This document shows positions 25,842-33,139 of a DNA stretch of 64,000 bases, piece after piece. The notes beneath the pieces were generated by a model that saw nothing but the letters and a program-made list of their open reading frames with translations, was not told where the DNA came from and ran no database searches. Each line of letters begins with the position of its first letter. The stretch's first letter is position 1. The position numbers and the translations under genes were made by a program. This DNA comes from Methylomusa anaerophila (GTDB lineage Bacteria; Bacillota; Negativicutes; Sporomusales; Sporomusaceae): contig NZ_AP018449.1 in the NCBI RefSeq assembly GCF_003966895.1, positions 3,985,501 to 4,049,500 on the forward strand. The letters run 5' to 3'.

Positions 25842-26258
25842 ATGGAAACAACATTGGTCTTGCTCAAACCCGATGCTGTATCCCGGGGACTATGCGGGGA
25901 AGTTATACGTCGCTTTGAACAGCGCGGTTTAATAATTGCGGGAATGAAAATGCTGAAAGTATCGCCACAGCAGGCCAAAAGGCATTACCAGGAACATGTA
26001 GGAAAACCGTTTTACCCGGATTTAATTGACTACATTACTTCCGGTCCGGTTGTTGCCCTGGCCGTGAAAGGCAATCAGGCTGTTAAAGTTCTTCGGACGA
26101 TGATGGGAGCAACGAATCCGGTTGATGCTTTGCCGGGAACAATAAGAGGAGATTTCGCGACCCAAATGGAAAATAACATCATTCACGGATCAGACAGCCT
26201 TAATAACGCAACCAGAGAGCTGGACATATTTTTCTCTAAGGAAGAAATATATGAATAA
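25842..26258 (+). CDS. ndk: nucleoside diphosphate kinase
   Basis: This 138-residue cytosolic enzyme transfers the gamma-phosphate between nucleoside triphosphates and diphosphates through a phosphohistidine. Motifs: TLVLLKPDAVSRGLCGEVI at residues 4-22, the nucleotide-binding RTMMGATNPVDALPGTIRGD near 85, and the active-site histidine in NIIHGSDS near 115. The length is standard. It lies 24 nt ahead of the PduO-type adenosyltransferase. Confidence 0.97.
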   Translation: METTLVLLKPDAVSRGLCGEVIRRFEQRGLIIAGMKMLKVSPQQAKRHYQEHVGKPFYPDLIDYITSGPVVALAVKGNQAVKVLRTMMGATNPVDALPGTIRGDFATQMENNIIHGSDSLNNATRELDIFFSKEEIYE

Positions 26259-26282
26259 ATACAGTATTTAGAGGTGAGAGGC

Positions 26283-26798
26283 ATGAAAATTTATACAAAA
26301 ACCGGTGATAAGGGAACTACCAGTTTACTCACCGGTGAAAGAATCAATAAGGTCAGCATCCGGGTTGAAAGTTACGGAACAATTGACGAGATCAACTCTG
26401 CTCTCGGGCTGGCCCGAGCCCTAAGTTCCTCCGTTGAACTCAAAGAGACAATCTGTAATTTACAAAAATTGCTGGTCATGCTCATGGCGGAGCTTGCCAG
26501 CGCAAATTTAGAAAAACCCTATATCACTGCCGAACATGTGCAACAATTGGAAGAATTGATTGATAAGTACGACGCTAAATTGCCGCCTTTGAAAGACTTT
26601 ATTGTCCCAGGGGATACTCCCGGCGCCGCTGCCCTTGATTTAGCCCGTACAGTGGCAAGGAGAGCCGAACGGCAGGTATGGCGGCTGCGTGACAGTGAAG
26701 AATCCACAGTAAGTGAAAATACATTAATTGCGCTAAATCGTTTATCAGACTTGTGTTTTACCCTGTCCCGTTTTGAAACACAAGAATCTATTCGATAG
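26283..26798 (+). CDS. ATP:cob(I)alamin adenosyltransferase, PduO type
   Basis: This 171-residue protein forms the trimeric helical-bundle type of corrinoid adenosyltransferase. The N-terminal MKIYTKTGDKGTTSLLTGER is the ATP-binding signature, and the C-terminal half contains DLARTVARRAERQVWRL near residue 123 and NRLSDLCFTLSRFE near 152. The start at 26283 follows GAGGTGAG. An in-frame GTG at 26274 lies within that site. It is unrelated to the CobA-type enzyme at 11886 but catalyses the same chemistry, so the organism has two routes to adenosylcobalamin. Confidence 0.94.
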   Translation: MKIYTKTGDKGTTSLLTGERINKVSIRVESYGTIDEINSALGLARALSSSVELKETICNLQKLLVMLMAELASANLEKPYITAEHVQQLEELIDKYDAKLPPLKDFIVPGDTPGAAALDLARTVARRAERQVWRLRDSEESTVSENTLIALNRLSDLCFTLSRFETQESIR

Positions 26799-26821
26799 TT
26801 TGGATGGCAGGTGATTTTGAG

Positions 26822-27025
26822 ATGCCGATTTATGAATTTCAATGCAATCAATGTGGTATGACTTTTGATCAACTCTGCCGGATAAACTGGCAGGGCTCGG
26901 TAAAATGCCCTTCCTGTGGCAAGGAAGATTTAACGAAAATAATCTCACAGGTTAGTGGGCTTGGCCGAGGCGCAGGTGATCATTGCAGTTCCTGTTCAGG
27001 AAAAAGTTGTAACGGCTGCAACTAG
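26822..27025 (+). CDS. FmdB-family zinc ribbon protein
   Basis: This 67-residue protein starts MPIYEFQCNQCGMTFDQLC and has a second pair in VKCPSCGKEDL, giving the CxxC...CxxC zinc ribbon of the FmdB regulatory family. The C-terminus adds a second Cys-rich tail (CSSCSGKSCNGCN) that could bind more metal. The ATG at 26822 fits the family start. A longer reading from 26804 includes the AGGTG site. The TAG stop (27023-27025) is the end of the MITE-like element starting at 27022, so that insertion may have set the C-terminus. Confidence 0.87.
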   Translation: MPIYEFQCNQCGMTFDQLCRINWQGSVKCPSCGKEDLTKIISQVSGLGRGAGDHCSSCSGKSCNGCN

Positions 27026-27186
27026 TACCTCATCTGCATTAAAATCTCTGCTAATTTAGCGGTCTTTTTCCGTCCTGCTTCGTTATCGTTGCCTTGCATA
27101 TTCCCGATATGCAAGGCTCCTCCGCCTTGCAGGCCAGAAAAATCCCTGCTAAATTAGCTATCGTTTTAACACAGATGAGGTACTAG
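27022..27186. repeat. MITE-like element, family B, copy 1 (165 bp)
   Basis: A 15-bp perfect terminal inverted repeat CTAGTACCTCATCTG (27022-27036) is mirrored at 27172-27186. The interior is palindromic over most of its length (for example GCTAATTTAGC and GCTAAATTAGC). It shares blocks such as GCAAGGCGGAGGA, CATATCGG and AACGAAGCA with the 163-bp copy at 48448 when reverse-complemented. It has no coding capacity and lies between the zinc ribbon gene and the spoVM promoter. Confidence 0.85.
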
Positions 27187-27229
27187 CATGGTTTGTTAAC
27201 TTTTTCTCAGCACAACTTTGTTTGGCCCG

Positions 27230-27237
27230 CATACAAT
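27230..27237 (+). promoter_or_regulatory. Candidate sigma-E -10 box of spoVM
   Basis: CATACAAT matches the sigma-E -10 consensus exactly. The -35 region is not clear. It lies about 80 bp before the spoVM start. In Bacillus subtilis spoVM is sigma-E dependent, in line with this. Confidence 0.5.
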
Positions 27238-27244
27238 ATATAAA

Positions 27245-27272
27245 ACGACTAACGACTAACGACTAACGACTT
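27245..27272. repeat. Four tandem 7-bp ACGACTA units
   Basis: ACGACTA is repeated three times and followed by a fourth unit with one change (ACGACTT). It is in the probable spoVM leader. Confidence 0.8.
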
Positions 27273-27319
27273 AGGATGTCTAATTGACTAGAAAAGGGCA
27301 AAATAAGGGGGCGATCACC

Positions 27320-27394
27320 GTGAAATTTAGATTTTACGTTGTGTCAGTGCCAGGACCACTGCGAAAAATAATGCGCTTATTTTGGAAAGGATAA
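27320..27394 (+). CDS. spoVM: stage V sporulation protein M (24 residues)
   Basis: SpoVM is a tiny amphipathic helix that senses the curvature of the forespore membrane and anchors SpoIVA there. This GTG-started frame encodes 24 residues and has AAGGGGG 8 nt upstream. Its part FYVVSVPGPLRKIMR aligns without gaps to FYTIKLPKFLGGIVR of the 26-residue Bacillus subtilis protein. The proline at 11, leucine at 14, isoleucine at 17 and arginine at 19 are retained, and the former two-residue offset comes from an extra N-terminal pair. A sigma-E-like -10 box precedes it and a strong terminator follows 17 nt after the stop. Its partner spoIVA is at 15690. The Bacillus sequence is recalled, not searched. 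Confidence 0.8.
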   Translation: MKFRFYVVSVPGPLRKIMRLFWKG

Positions 27395-27411
27395 TATATA
27401 AACCCTAACAA

Positions 27412-27459
27412 AAAGAAGAGCTGTTACCATATAAAAAAGGTATACAGCTCTTTTTTTTG
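27412..27459 (+). terminator. Rho-independent terminator after spoVM
   Basis: AAGAGCTGT-TACC pairs with GGTA-TACAGCTCTT around an A-rich loop, followed by seven or eight T residues. Confidence 0.9.
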
Positions 27460-27767
27460 TATTAATGTTCCGAACTGATTATTACACTTATTAATGATTT
27501 ACTGCTTACCCCGTACACTTGTTTTGTGCCGGCTTGCGGCTATTTTCCTGTCACATGAACGTTTCACTCTATATACACATAATTGTTTATAAATGGGAAT
27601 AAATAATAATACTGGAATATTTTATCCGAGAATCAGTTCAACGCAAATAATAGAATATACTGAAAAGAAGGAAAATTTATATTTAACAGAGAATTGATTA
27701 AGTAATTTTCACACATTATGGATTATCTGTGTGGGACAGGAATTACACTTTATAGGAGGGACTGAAC
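27460..27767. other. 308-bp AT-rich gap before the EF-G paralogue
   Basis: There is no ORF with a ribosome site except the downstream gene's own. A CACACA/TGTGTG hairpin (27710-27733) sits about 35 nt before the start codon and could affect translation. I see no clear promoter. Confidence 0.5.
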
Positions 27768-29852
27768 ATGAAAGAGTACAAGAGTGACAAGCTAAGAAAC
27801 GTTGGAATTGTATCTCATGGGGGAGCTGGGAAGACCTCGCTGACTGAAGCGTTGCTTTTTAATTCCGGCGCAGTAAGTCGCCTAGGACGAGTTGATGACG
27901 GTTCCACAACAACTGATTTCGAACCGGAAGAAGTGAAGAGGAAGGTTACTATTAGCACGGCTTTGGCTCCTTGTGAATGGCATGAAAATAAAATCAATTT
28001 TTTAGATACACCGGGCTATGCCGATTTTGCTGCCGAAGTAAAAAGCTCATTACAGGCGGCGGACAGTGCGCTGGTAGTACTGTGCGCTGCTGCCGGCGTC
28101 GAAGTTGAAACGGAAAAAGTTTGGCAATATGCCGCTGATTTAAACTTGCCGCGTATTGCGTTTATTAATAAAATGGATCGTGAAAATGCTGACTTTTATA
28201 GTGTTGTAGACACAATGAAAGAGAAATTTGGCAATGGGATTGTTCCTATTCAACTGCCAATTGGCGCCCAAGACACATTTAAAGGCATCATTGACTTAAT
28301 TAAGATGAAAGCCCTAATTCCCGCAAACAATCAGGGTGCTCAATATAGCGAAACTGACATTCCCGCCGATATGGAAGCTAAGGCGGGCGAGGCCCGTACG
28401 GCCCTGATCGAAGCCGCCGCTGAATCTGACGATGATCTTCTCACCAAATACTTGGATAGCGGTGAGTTGACGGATGAAGAGATAAAGACCGGTCTTATCA
28501 CCGGTATTTATCAGGCCAAAGTATTCCCTGTTCTTTGCGGTTCCGCTTATAAAAACATTGGAGCAGTTCAGGTGCTGGACGCAATAGTATCCTATCTGCC
28601 GGCTCCCGGCTTCAGAACATTTACCGGTTTCCACCCATCAACCAAGGACCCGGTGGAAAGAAAAATTTCTGATCCATTTTCAGCCATGGTATTTAAAACA
28701 ACAGCTGATCCATTTGTCGGGCGTCTTAGCTTTATTCGCGTGTTCTCCGGAACCCTGAAGCCGGATAGTACACTATACAACATAAGCAAAGACAAATCTG
28801 AGCGTATCGGTAATATTTTCAGCATGAAAGGCAAAAACCAAGATCCTATGGCAATCGCCCATGCCGGCGATATTGTAGTAGTAGCTAAAATGCAGGAAAC
28901 CGGTACCGGCGAATCTTTGTGCGATAGGGAAAAACCGGTAATGTTTGAGCCGGTTGCCTTCCCTAAGCCAATGTTTACCAGAGCGATTGAGGCTAAAAAT
29001 AAGGGTGACGAAGATAAAATTGGTAATGCTCTGACCCGTTTGATGGATGAGGATCCTACTTTTAAAACCCGGAAAGATGTAGAGACGCATCAGCTATTGA
29101 TCAGTGGTATGGGGGAACTTCATCTGGATATCATGGTTGAAAGAATGAAGCGAAAATTCAGTGTTGACGCCCTTCTTCATGCTCCTAAAGTACCGTACCG
29201 GGAAACAATACGCAGTTCCGTTAAAGTAGAAGGAAAACACAAAAAGCAAAGCGGTGGTCACGGTCAATACGGACATGTATGGCTGCAGCTTGATCCCTTG
29301 GCGCCGGGTGCTGAATTTGAATTTGTTGACTCTATCTTTGGCGGCGCAGTACCGCGTCAGTATATCCCGGCGGTAGAAAAAGGAGTACGTGATGCCATGG
29401 CCGGAGGCATCTTAGCCGGTTATCCTATGGTGGATGTTAAAGTTACCCTTTGCGACGGCTCCTACCATACTGTAGACTCTTCTGAGATGGCCTTCAAAAT
29501 TGCCAGTGCCATGGCATTAAAGAAAGGTGTACTCCAAGCTAAGCCGGTATTGCTTGAGCCTATCTATTCAGTTGAAGTAATTGTGCCCGAATCTTACATG
29601 GGTGACGTAATAGGCGACCTCAACACCAAACGTGGTCGTATTCAGGGTATGGAACCGCTGGAACGGGGTCTGGGCCGTGTAAAAGCGCAAGTGCCATTGT
29701 CAGAATTATTCCGCTATAGCATTGATTTACGTTCCATCACGCAAGGACGCGGTAATTTTGATATGAATTTTTCCCATTATGAGGAAGTCCCCCAGAAAAT
29801 TGCCGAAAATATTATTGTCAACGCCAAGAAAGATAAAGTAGAAGAAGCTTAA
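27768..29852 (+). CDS. elongation factor G paralogue (EF-G2-like GTPase)
   Basis: This 694-residue five-domain translational GTPase has G1 SHGGAGKTSLTEA near residue 16, where canonical EF-G has GHIDAGKTTTTE. G3 is DTPGYADF near 78, with Tyr in place of the canonical catalytic His, and G4 is NKMD near 132. Domain IV contains QSGGHGQYGHVWLQL near 487. These substitutions mark the EF-G2/EF-G-like subfamily, as in Thermus EF-G2, and not the main fusA product, which normally sits with rpsL and rpsG. Its role is uncertain. The start has TAGGAGGG. The gene is monocistronic. Confidence 0.9.
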   Translation: MKEYKSDKLRNVGIVSHGGAGKTSLTEALLFNSGAVSRLGRVDDGSTTTDFEPEEVKRKVTISTALAPCEWHENKINFLDTPGYADFAAEVKSSLQAADSALVVLCAAAGVEVETEKVWQYAADLNLPRIAFINKMDRENADFYSVVDTMKEKFGNGIVPIQLPIGAQDTFKGIIDLIKMKALIPANNQGAQYSETDIPADMEAKAGEARTALIEAAAESDDDLLTKYLDSGELTDEEIKTGLITGIYQAKVFPVLCGSAYKNIGAVQVLDAIVSYLPAPGFRTFTGFHPSTKDPVERKISDPFSAMVFKTTADPFVGRLSFIRVFSGTLKPDSTLYNISKDKSERIGNIFSMKGKNQDPMAIAHAGDIVVVAKMQETGTGESLCDREKPVMFEPVAFPKPMFTRAIEAKNKGDEDKIGNALTRLMDEDPTFKTRKDVETHQLLISGMGELHLDIMVERMKRKFSVDALLHAPKVPYRETIRSSVKVEGKHKKQSGGHGQYGHVWLQLDPLAPGAEFEFVDSIFGGAVPRQYIPAVEKGVRDAMAGGILAGYPMVDVKVTLCDGSYHTVDSSEMAFKIASAMALKKGVLQAKPVLLEPIYSVEVIVPESYMGDVIGDLNTKRGRIQGMEPLERGLGRVKAQVPLSELFRYSIDLRSITQGRGNFDMNFSHYEEVPQKIAENIIVNAKKDKVEEA

Positions 29853-29880
29853 TATTTTGTGCATAGCAGTTTAAAAAAAT

Positions 29881-29925
29881 CAAAATCCTCATTATAATTA
29901 AGTATTATTATAATGGGGAGTTATT
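29881..29925 (+). terminator. Likely terminator after the EF-G paralogue
   Basis: CTCATTATAAT pairs with ATTATAATGGGGAG (one bulged base pair region), followed by TTATTTTT. Confidence 0.6.
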
Positions 29926-29949
29926 TTTATGGAGTATGGAGGTTAAGCT

Positions 29950-30768
29950 ATGGAAGAATTTTTGCTGCGGCAGGCAAAAAATAGTGTTTGGTATGGTTTT
30001 TTCACCCATCTCACACGCAAGGGAGTAGTGCACGGCATATCCACCCGTTTAGGCGGTGTCAGTCAACTTCCTTATGCTTCCTTGAATCTAGGCCTGCATA
30101 CAGGTGATTGCCGGGAAGATGTTTGGACTAACCGCAGTTTATTCTGTAAATCCCTTGGTCTTAACGCGTCCGACGCGGTGACTGCCGAGCAGACACACGG
30201 CGACCAAGTATGGGTCGTGAACAACGAAGATAAAGGAAAAGGAGCACGAAATTATTCTGACTCTATTCGGGGAACAGATGCCCTGATAACCAATGTTTCC
30301 CATCTTCCGCTTATGTTATTTTATGCCGATTGTGTACCGGTGATCATTTACGATCCGGTAAAAAAAGCCATTGGCGTGAGCCATGCCGGTTGGAAAGGGA
30401 GCGTAGCGAAAATAGCACAAAAAACTATTTTGGCCATGGCAAATAATTATGACTCCAAGCCATCGGACTGCCTGGTAGGCATCGGCCCCTCAATTGGACC
30501 ATGCTGCTATGAAGTTGATCAAATAGTAGTTGAAAAACTTAGGAGCAATTTTTCAGATTGGAATGATTTTGTAACGGCACATAACGATAGGTGGAAACTT
30601 AACCTTTGGGCAGTGAACCAACGGCAATTAGAACAAATTGGTGTAAAATCAGAGAACATTGTTGTCAGCGGTATTTGCACATCCTGTAATACAGCAGTTT
30701 ATTTTTCCCATAGGGCAGAGCTTGGGACTACCGGTAGATTAGCAGCGGTAGTATCCCTGTCCTTGTAA
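29950..30768 (+). CDS. pgeF: peptidoglycan editing factor PgeF (laccase-domain protein)
   Basis: This 272-residue protein belongs to the YfiH/multicopper-oxidase-like family. In Escherichia coli it removes mis-incorporated L-serine-containing muropeptide precursors. The metal-binding residues are in TAEQTHGDQVW near residue 80, YADCVPVII near 126 and VSHAGWKG near 145, followed by GIGPSIGPCCYEVD near 178. Some relatives act on purine nucleosides, so the exact activity is open. The start follows GGAGG and is well placed. Confidence 0.93.
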   Translation: MEEFLLRQAKNSVWYGFFTHLTRKGVVHGISTRLGGVSQLPYASLNLGLHTGDCREDVWTNRSLFCKSLGLNASDAVTAEQTHGDQVWVVNNEDKGKGARNYSDSIRGTDALITNVSHLPLMLFYADCVPVIIYDPVKKAIGVSHAGWKGSVAKIAQKTILAMANNYDSKPSDCLVGIGPSIGPCCYEVDQIVVEKLRSNFSDWNDFVTAHNDRWKLNLWAVNQRQLEQIGVKSENIVVSGICTSCNTAVYFSHRAELGTTGRLAAVVSLSL

Positions 30769-30774
30769 ATTTGT

Positions 30775-30803
30775 TTGCAAGCGAAAGAATGTTAGACTAT
30801 AAT
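30775..30803 (+). promoter_or_regulatory. Sigma-A promoter of the sigma-54 activator gene
   Basis: TTGCAA (30775-30780), 17 bp, TATAAT (30798-30803). The predicted start site is near 30810, right before the palindrome at 30815. Confidence 0.75.
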
Positions 30804-30814
30804 TAAATCATACC

Positions 30815-30830
30815 TGTCAAATATTTGACA
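30815..30830. promoter_or_regulatory. 16-bp palindrome, likely autoregulatory activator site
   Basis: TGTCAAATATTTGACA is a perfect palindrome of the same type as the two sites at 32635 and 32654. Its place just after the -10 box would let a bound regulator block its own gene. Confidence 0.7.
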
Positions 30831-30836
30831 CCAAAA

Positions 30837-30890
30837 AGACGCCATTAGTATCCAATTAATATTCACGGGGATATGGCGTCTTATTTGTTT
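30837..30890 (+). terminator. Hairpin between pgeF and the activator gene
   Basis: AGACGCCAT pairs with ATGGCGTCT (9 bp, 27-nt loop), followed by TATTTGTTT. It could end pgeF transcripts, but it lies downstream of the activator promoter and so might also attenuate the activator's own transcription. Confidence 0.6.
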
Positions 30891-30909
30891 ACCGAGGGAG
30901 AGAAGGGCT

Positions 30910-32643
30910 ATGTCGTCATTAACTGTTGCCGATTTTTTATGTGATAAATTCGTTCAAATGTCACCAGATACACCTGCATCAGACGCTATTATCGTTTTGG
31001 AGCCTGATAAAATTGAAGCAGTAATAACCAATAATGGCGGTAACTGGGGAATTGTGACCAATGACAACCAATTCAAAGGAAATAAGTTGGGCGACGCCGC
31101 CGATTATTCTGTAAAAACTGTCACTATAACAGCTTTGGATAAACCAGTCGTCTCCCTGTTAAAAATACTTTCCTCCGTAACGGTTTTCGTGCTGGATAAT
31201 GCGACTGTCATCGGAGTATGTACGCCGGACATGTTTGTTAAAAAACTATTTCACTATTACCAGTTACAGCAAGCAATGTTTGACGCCGTACTGGGTACGG
31301 TAGGGGAAGCTGTATGCGGTATCAATGACCGGGATCAAGTCGTCCTATGGAATAAGAGCGCCGAAAAACTGTATGGTATTGTTGCCGAAGAAATTATCGG
31401 CAATCCAATTGATAACTTTTTCTCCAACTTATTGTTACGCAAAGTAATAACTGAAAAACGGGCAGTTAAAGATCAATATCACAATCCTTGTTTACATAAA
31501 CATGTATTAATTAATGCGGCGCCAATTCAATTAAACAGCCGTTTCGTCGGGGGAATATCCGCTGAACGGGATATAACCGATATTGTTCAGTTAAACCAGG
31601 AATTGTCGAAGACAAGTAACAAAATAAAGTCTTTGGAAAATGAAATCGATAAAATCAGTAGTAATACCGATGTCTTTGCCGTCATCTCGGGACACAGTCC
31701 CCAGATTGCCAATGCTATCGGCATGGCCCGCAGAGTGGCATCTGCCAATGTACCGCTCCTGCTTCGCGGCGAAAGCGGCACCGGTAAAGAAATATTCGCC
31801 CGGGCGATCCATGCGGCAAGTGGACGCCGAGGCAAATTTATTGAAATTAACTGTGGTGCCATACCGGCCAGTTTATTTGAAAGCGAGCTATTCGGCTATC
31901 AGCCTGGAGCTTTTACCGGCGCCGACCGTAAAGGAAAACCGGGTCTCTTCGAACTTGCTGATACCGGTACTTTGTTTTTAGATGAAATCGGGGAATTGCC
32001 AAAAGATATGCAGGTTAAACTTCTTCGTGTTTTGCAGGAAAAAAACTTTTACAGAATTGGCGGTGACAAGCCGGTTCAGGTAGATGTCAGAATTATTGCG
32101 GCAACTCACCGGAATTTAGAGGAAATGATAGGCCGTAATGAGTTTCGGGATGATTTATATTACCGCCTTAATGTAGTGACAATCAATCTTCCCCCCTTAA
32201 GGGACAGACGTGAAGACATTCCCGAACTTGTCTACAAAGGCATAAAACGTTTCACTGCTATGCATAGTTCCGGCACCGTCATAAATAAAGTTGAACCGGA
32301 GCTTATGGCTTTGTTCCTTGAATGTGATTGGCCGGGAAACGTGCGTGAGCTAAACAATACCTTAGAGCGACTAGTTCTTTTGGCCGATGGTGAAATGCTG
32401 AGCACTACCAATTTACCGGCAAACTTCCGGGGCAATATCGCAAAAAAACAAGAATCCATCCCCAATAGTACTGGAAGGCAATTAACGATATCCGAACTTG
32501 CCAAAATTGAACAGTCGCTAATTGAACAGGTCCTAAAAAAGGAAAATTATAATAAAACTGCCGCCGCTAAGCGGTTAGGTATTCCCCGCAGCACGTTGTA
32601 TTACAAAATGAAGCTGTTTAATATCCGTTGTTCTTGTCAATAA
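30910..32643 (+). CDS. sigma-54-dependent transcriptional activator (CBS-like, PAS, AAA+, Fis)
   Basis: This 577-residue enhancer-binding protein has, in order, a degenerate CBS-like sensory region (about 1-115), a PAS domain (about 118-225; GINDRDQVVLWNKSAEKLYG), and the AAA+ domain (about 255-480). The AAA+ domain has Walker A GESGTGKE, the sigma-54 contact loop GAFTGA, Walker B LFLDEIGELP and FRDDLYYRLNV. A Fis-type helix-turn-helix (NKTAAAKRLGIPRSTLYYKM) follows at the end. All residues needed for remodelling sigma-54 polymerase are present. It lies head-to-tail with the imino acid oxidation operon and probably controls it, much as RocR controls rocABC in Bacillus. PrdR is another possible relative. 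Confidence 0.93.
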   Translation: MSSLTVADFLCDKFVQMSPDTPASDAIIVLEPDKIEAVITNNGGNWGIVTNDNQFKGNKLGDAADYSVKTVTITALDKPVVSLLKILSSVTVFVLDNATVIGVCTPDMFVKKLFHYYQLQQAMFDAVLGTVGEAVCGINDRDQVVLWNKSAEKLYGIVAEEIIGNPIDNFFSNLLLRKVITEKRAVKDQYHNPCLHKHVLINAAPIQLNSRFVGGISAERDITDIVQLNQELSKTSNKIKSLENEIDKISSNTDVFAVISGHSPQIANAIGMARRVASANVPLLLRGESGTGKEIFARAIHAASGRRGKFIEINCGAIPASLFESELFGYQPGAFTGADRKGKPGLFELADTGTLFLDEIGELPKDMQVKLLRVLQEKNFYRIGGDKPVQVDVRIIAATHRNLEEMIGRNEFRDDLYYRLNVVTINLPPLRDRREDIPELVYKGIKRFTAMHSSGTVINKVEPELMALFLECDWPGNVRELNNTLERLVLLADGEMLSTTNLPANFRGNIAKKQESIPNSTGRQLTISELAKIEQSLIEQVLKKENYNKTAAAKRLGIPRSTLYYKMKLFNIRCSCQ

Positions 32644-32650
32644 ATTGACA
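32635..32650. promoter_or_regulatory. Upstream activator site 1
   Basis: TGTCAATAAATTGACA, nearly palindromic, overlaps the end of the activator gene. Its centre is about 177 bp before the predicted sigma-54 start site. Confidence 0.75.
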
Positions 32651-32653
32651 TAT

Positions 32654-32669
32654 TGTCAGTTTATTGACA
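32654..32669. promoter_or_regulatory. Upstream activator site 2
   Basis: TGTCAGTTTATTGACA lies 19 bp downstream of site 1, about two helical turns, and about 158 bp before the predicted start site. Paired sites suit cooperative binding by activator dimers. Confidence 0.75.
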
Positions 32670-32755
32670 TATTACTTACTTACCATTTAATCTCCAATAA
32701 GAGGGGCATATGAAGTAGGAAGACAGTGAGACAAATAAATGAGTAGATAAAATGT

Positions 32756-32787
32756 TTAAGACTCGCTTCCGCGGGTCTTTATTATTT
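32756..32787 (+). terminator. Rho-independent terminator of the activator gene
   Basis: AAGACTCGC pairs with GCGGGTCTT around TTCC, followed by TATTATTT. It lies between the activator sites and the sigma-54 promoter. Confidence 0.8.
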
Positions 32788-32794
32788 ATTCGCT

Positions 32795-32808
32795 GGCATG
32801 AAATATGC
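32795..32808 (+). promoter_or_regulatory. Sigma-54 promoter of the imino acid oxidation operon
   Basis: TGGCATGAAATATGCA contains GG (32795-32796) and GC (32807-32808) with exactly 10 bp between them, the invariant sigma-54 spacing. The consensus would be TGGCAC-N5-TTGC. The predicted start is near 32820, 14 nt ahead of the first gene. Confidence 0.8.
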
Positions 32809-32833
32809 ATTATCAGTTTATGGGGGTGTGGGA

Positions 32834-33139
32834 ATGCGTATTACAAATCATCCGATATTAACATTCGCCCAAGGTAATTTTGTTAAATTTACTTTCAATG
32901 GGCAAGAACTGGAAGGTATTGCCGGCGAACCAATTGCTGCCTCACTTCATGCTGCCGGCATCAAGGTCTTTAGGCATAGTCATGAACGTAGTCGCCCGCG
33001 TGGATTGTTCTGCGCTATTGGCAACTGTTCATCATGCCTTATGGTGGTTAATGGGGTGCCCAATGTGAGAGTATGTGTGGCGCCTCTGGAATCAGGCATG
33101 AAGATTGAGACGCAAACAGGGAGAGGAATACTGCTATGA
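32834..33139 (+). CDS. [2Fe-2S] subunit, HcnA/LhpE-like
   Basis: This 101-residue protein has the plant-type ferredoxin pattern in its second half, with cysteines in LFCAIGNCSSCLMVVNG and RVCVAP, preceded by a beta-grasp start (FTFNGQELEGIAGEPIAASL). It matches the small subunit of opine/hydrogen cyanide synthase-like and D-hydroxyproline dehydrogenase complexes. A longer reading from ATG 32798 overlaps the sigma-54 promoter, and the predicted mRNA begins at about 32820, so the ATG at 32834 must be the start. Its ribosome site is GGGGGTG. It overlaps the next gene by 4 nt. Confidence 0.92.
   Translation: MRITNHPILTFAQGNFVKFTFNGQELEGIAGEPIAASLHAAGIKVFRHSHERSRPRGLFCAIGNCSSCLMVVNGVPNVRVCVAPLESGMKIETQTGRGILL

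Noticed and set aside
27245-27272. Possible CRISPR-like array
   Set aside because: The units are only 7 bp, directly adjacent and without spacers. No cas genes are present anywhere in the window.
32798-32833. N-terminal extension of the [2Fe-2S] subunit from ATG 32798
   Set aside because: The ATG lies within the sigma-54 promoter (GG 32795, GC 32807) and upstream of the predicted start site, so it would not be transcribed.
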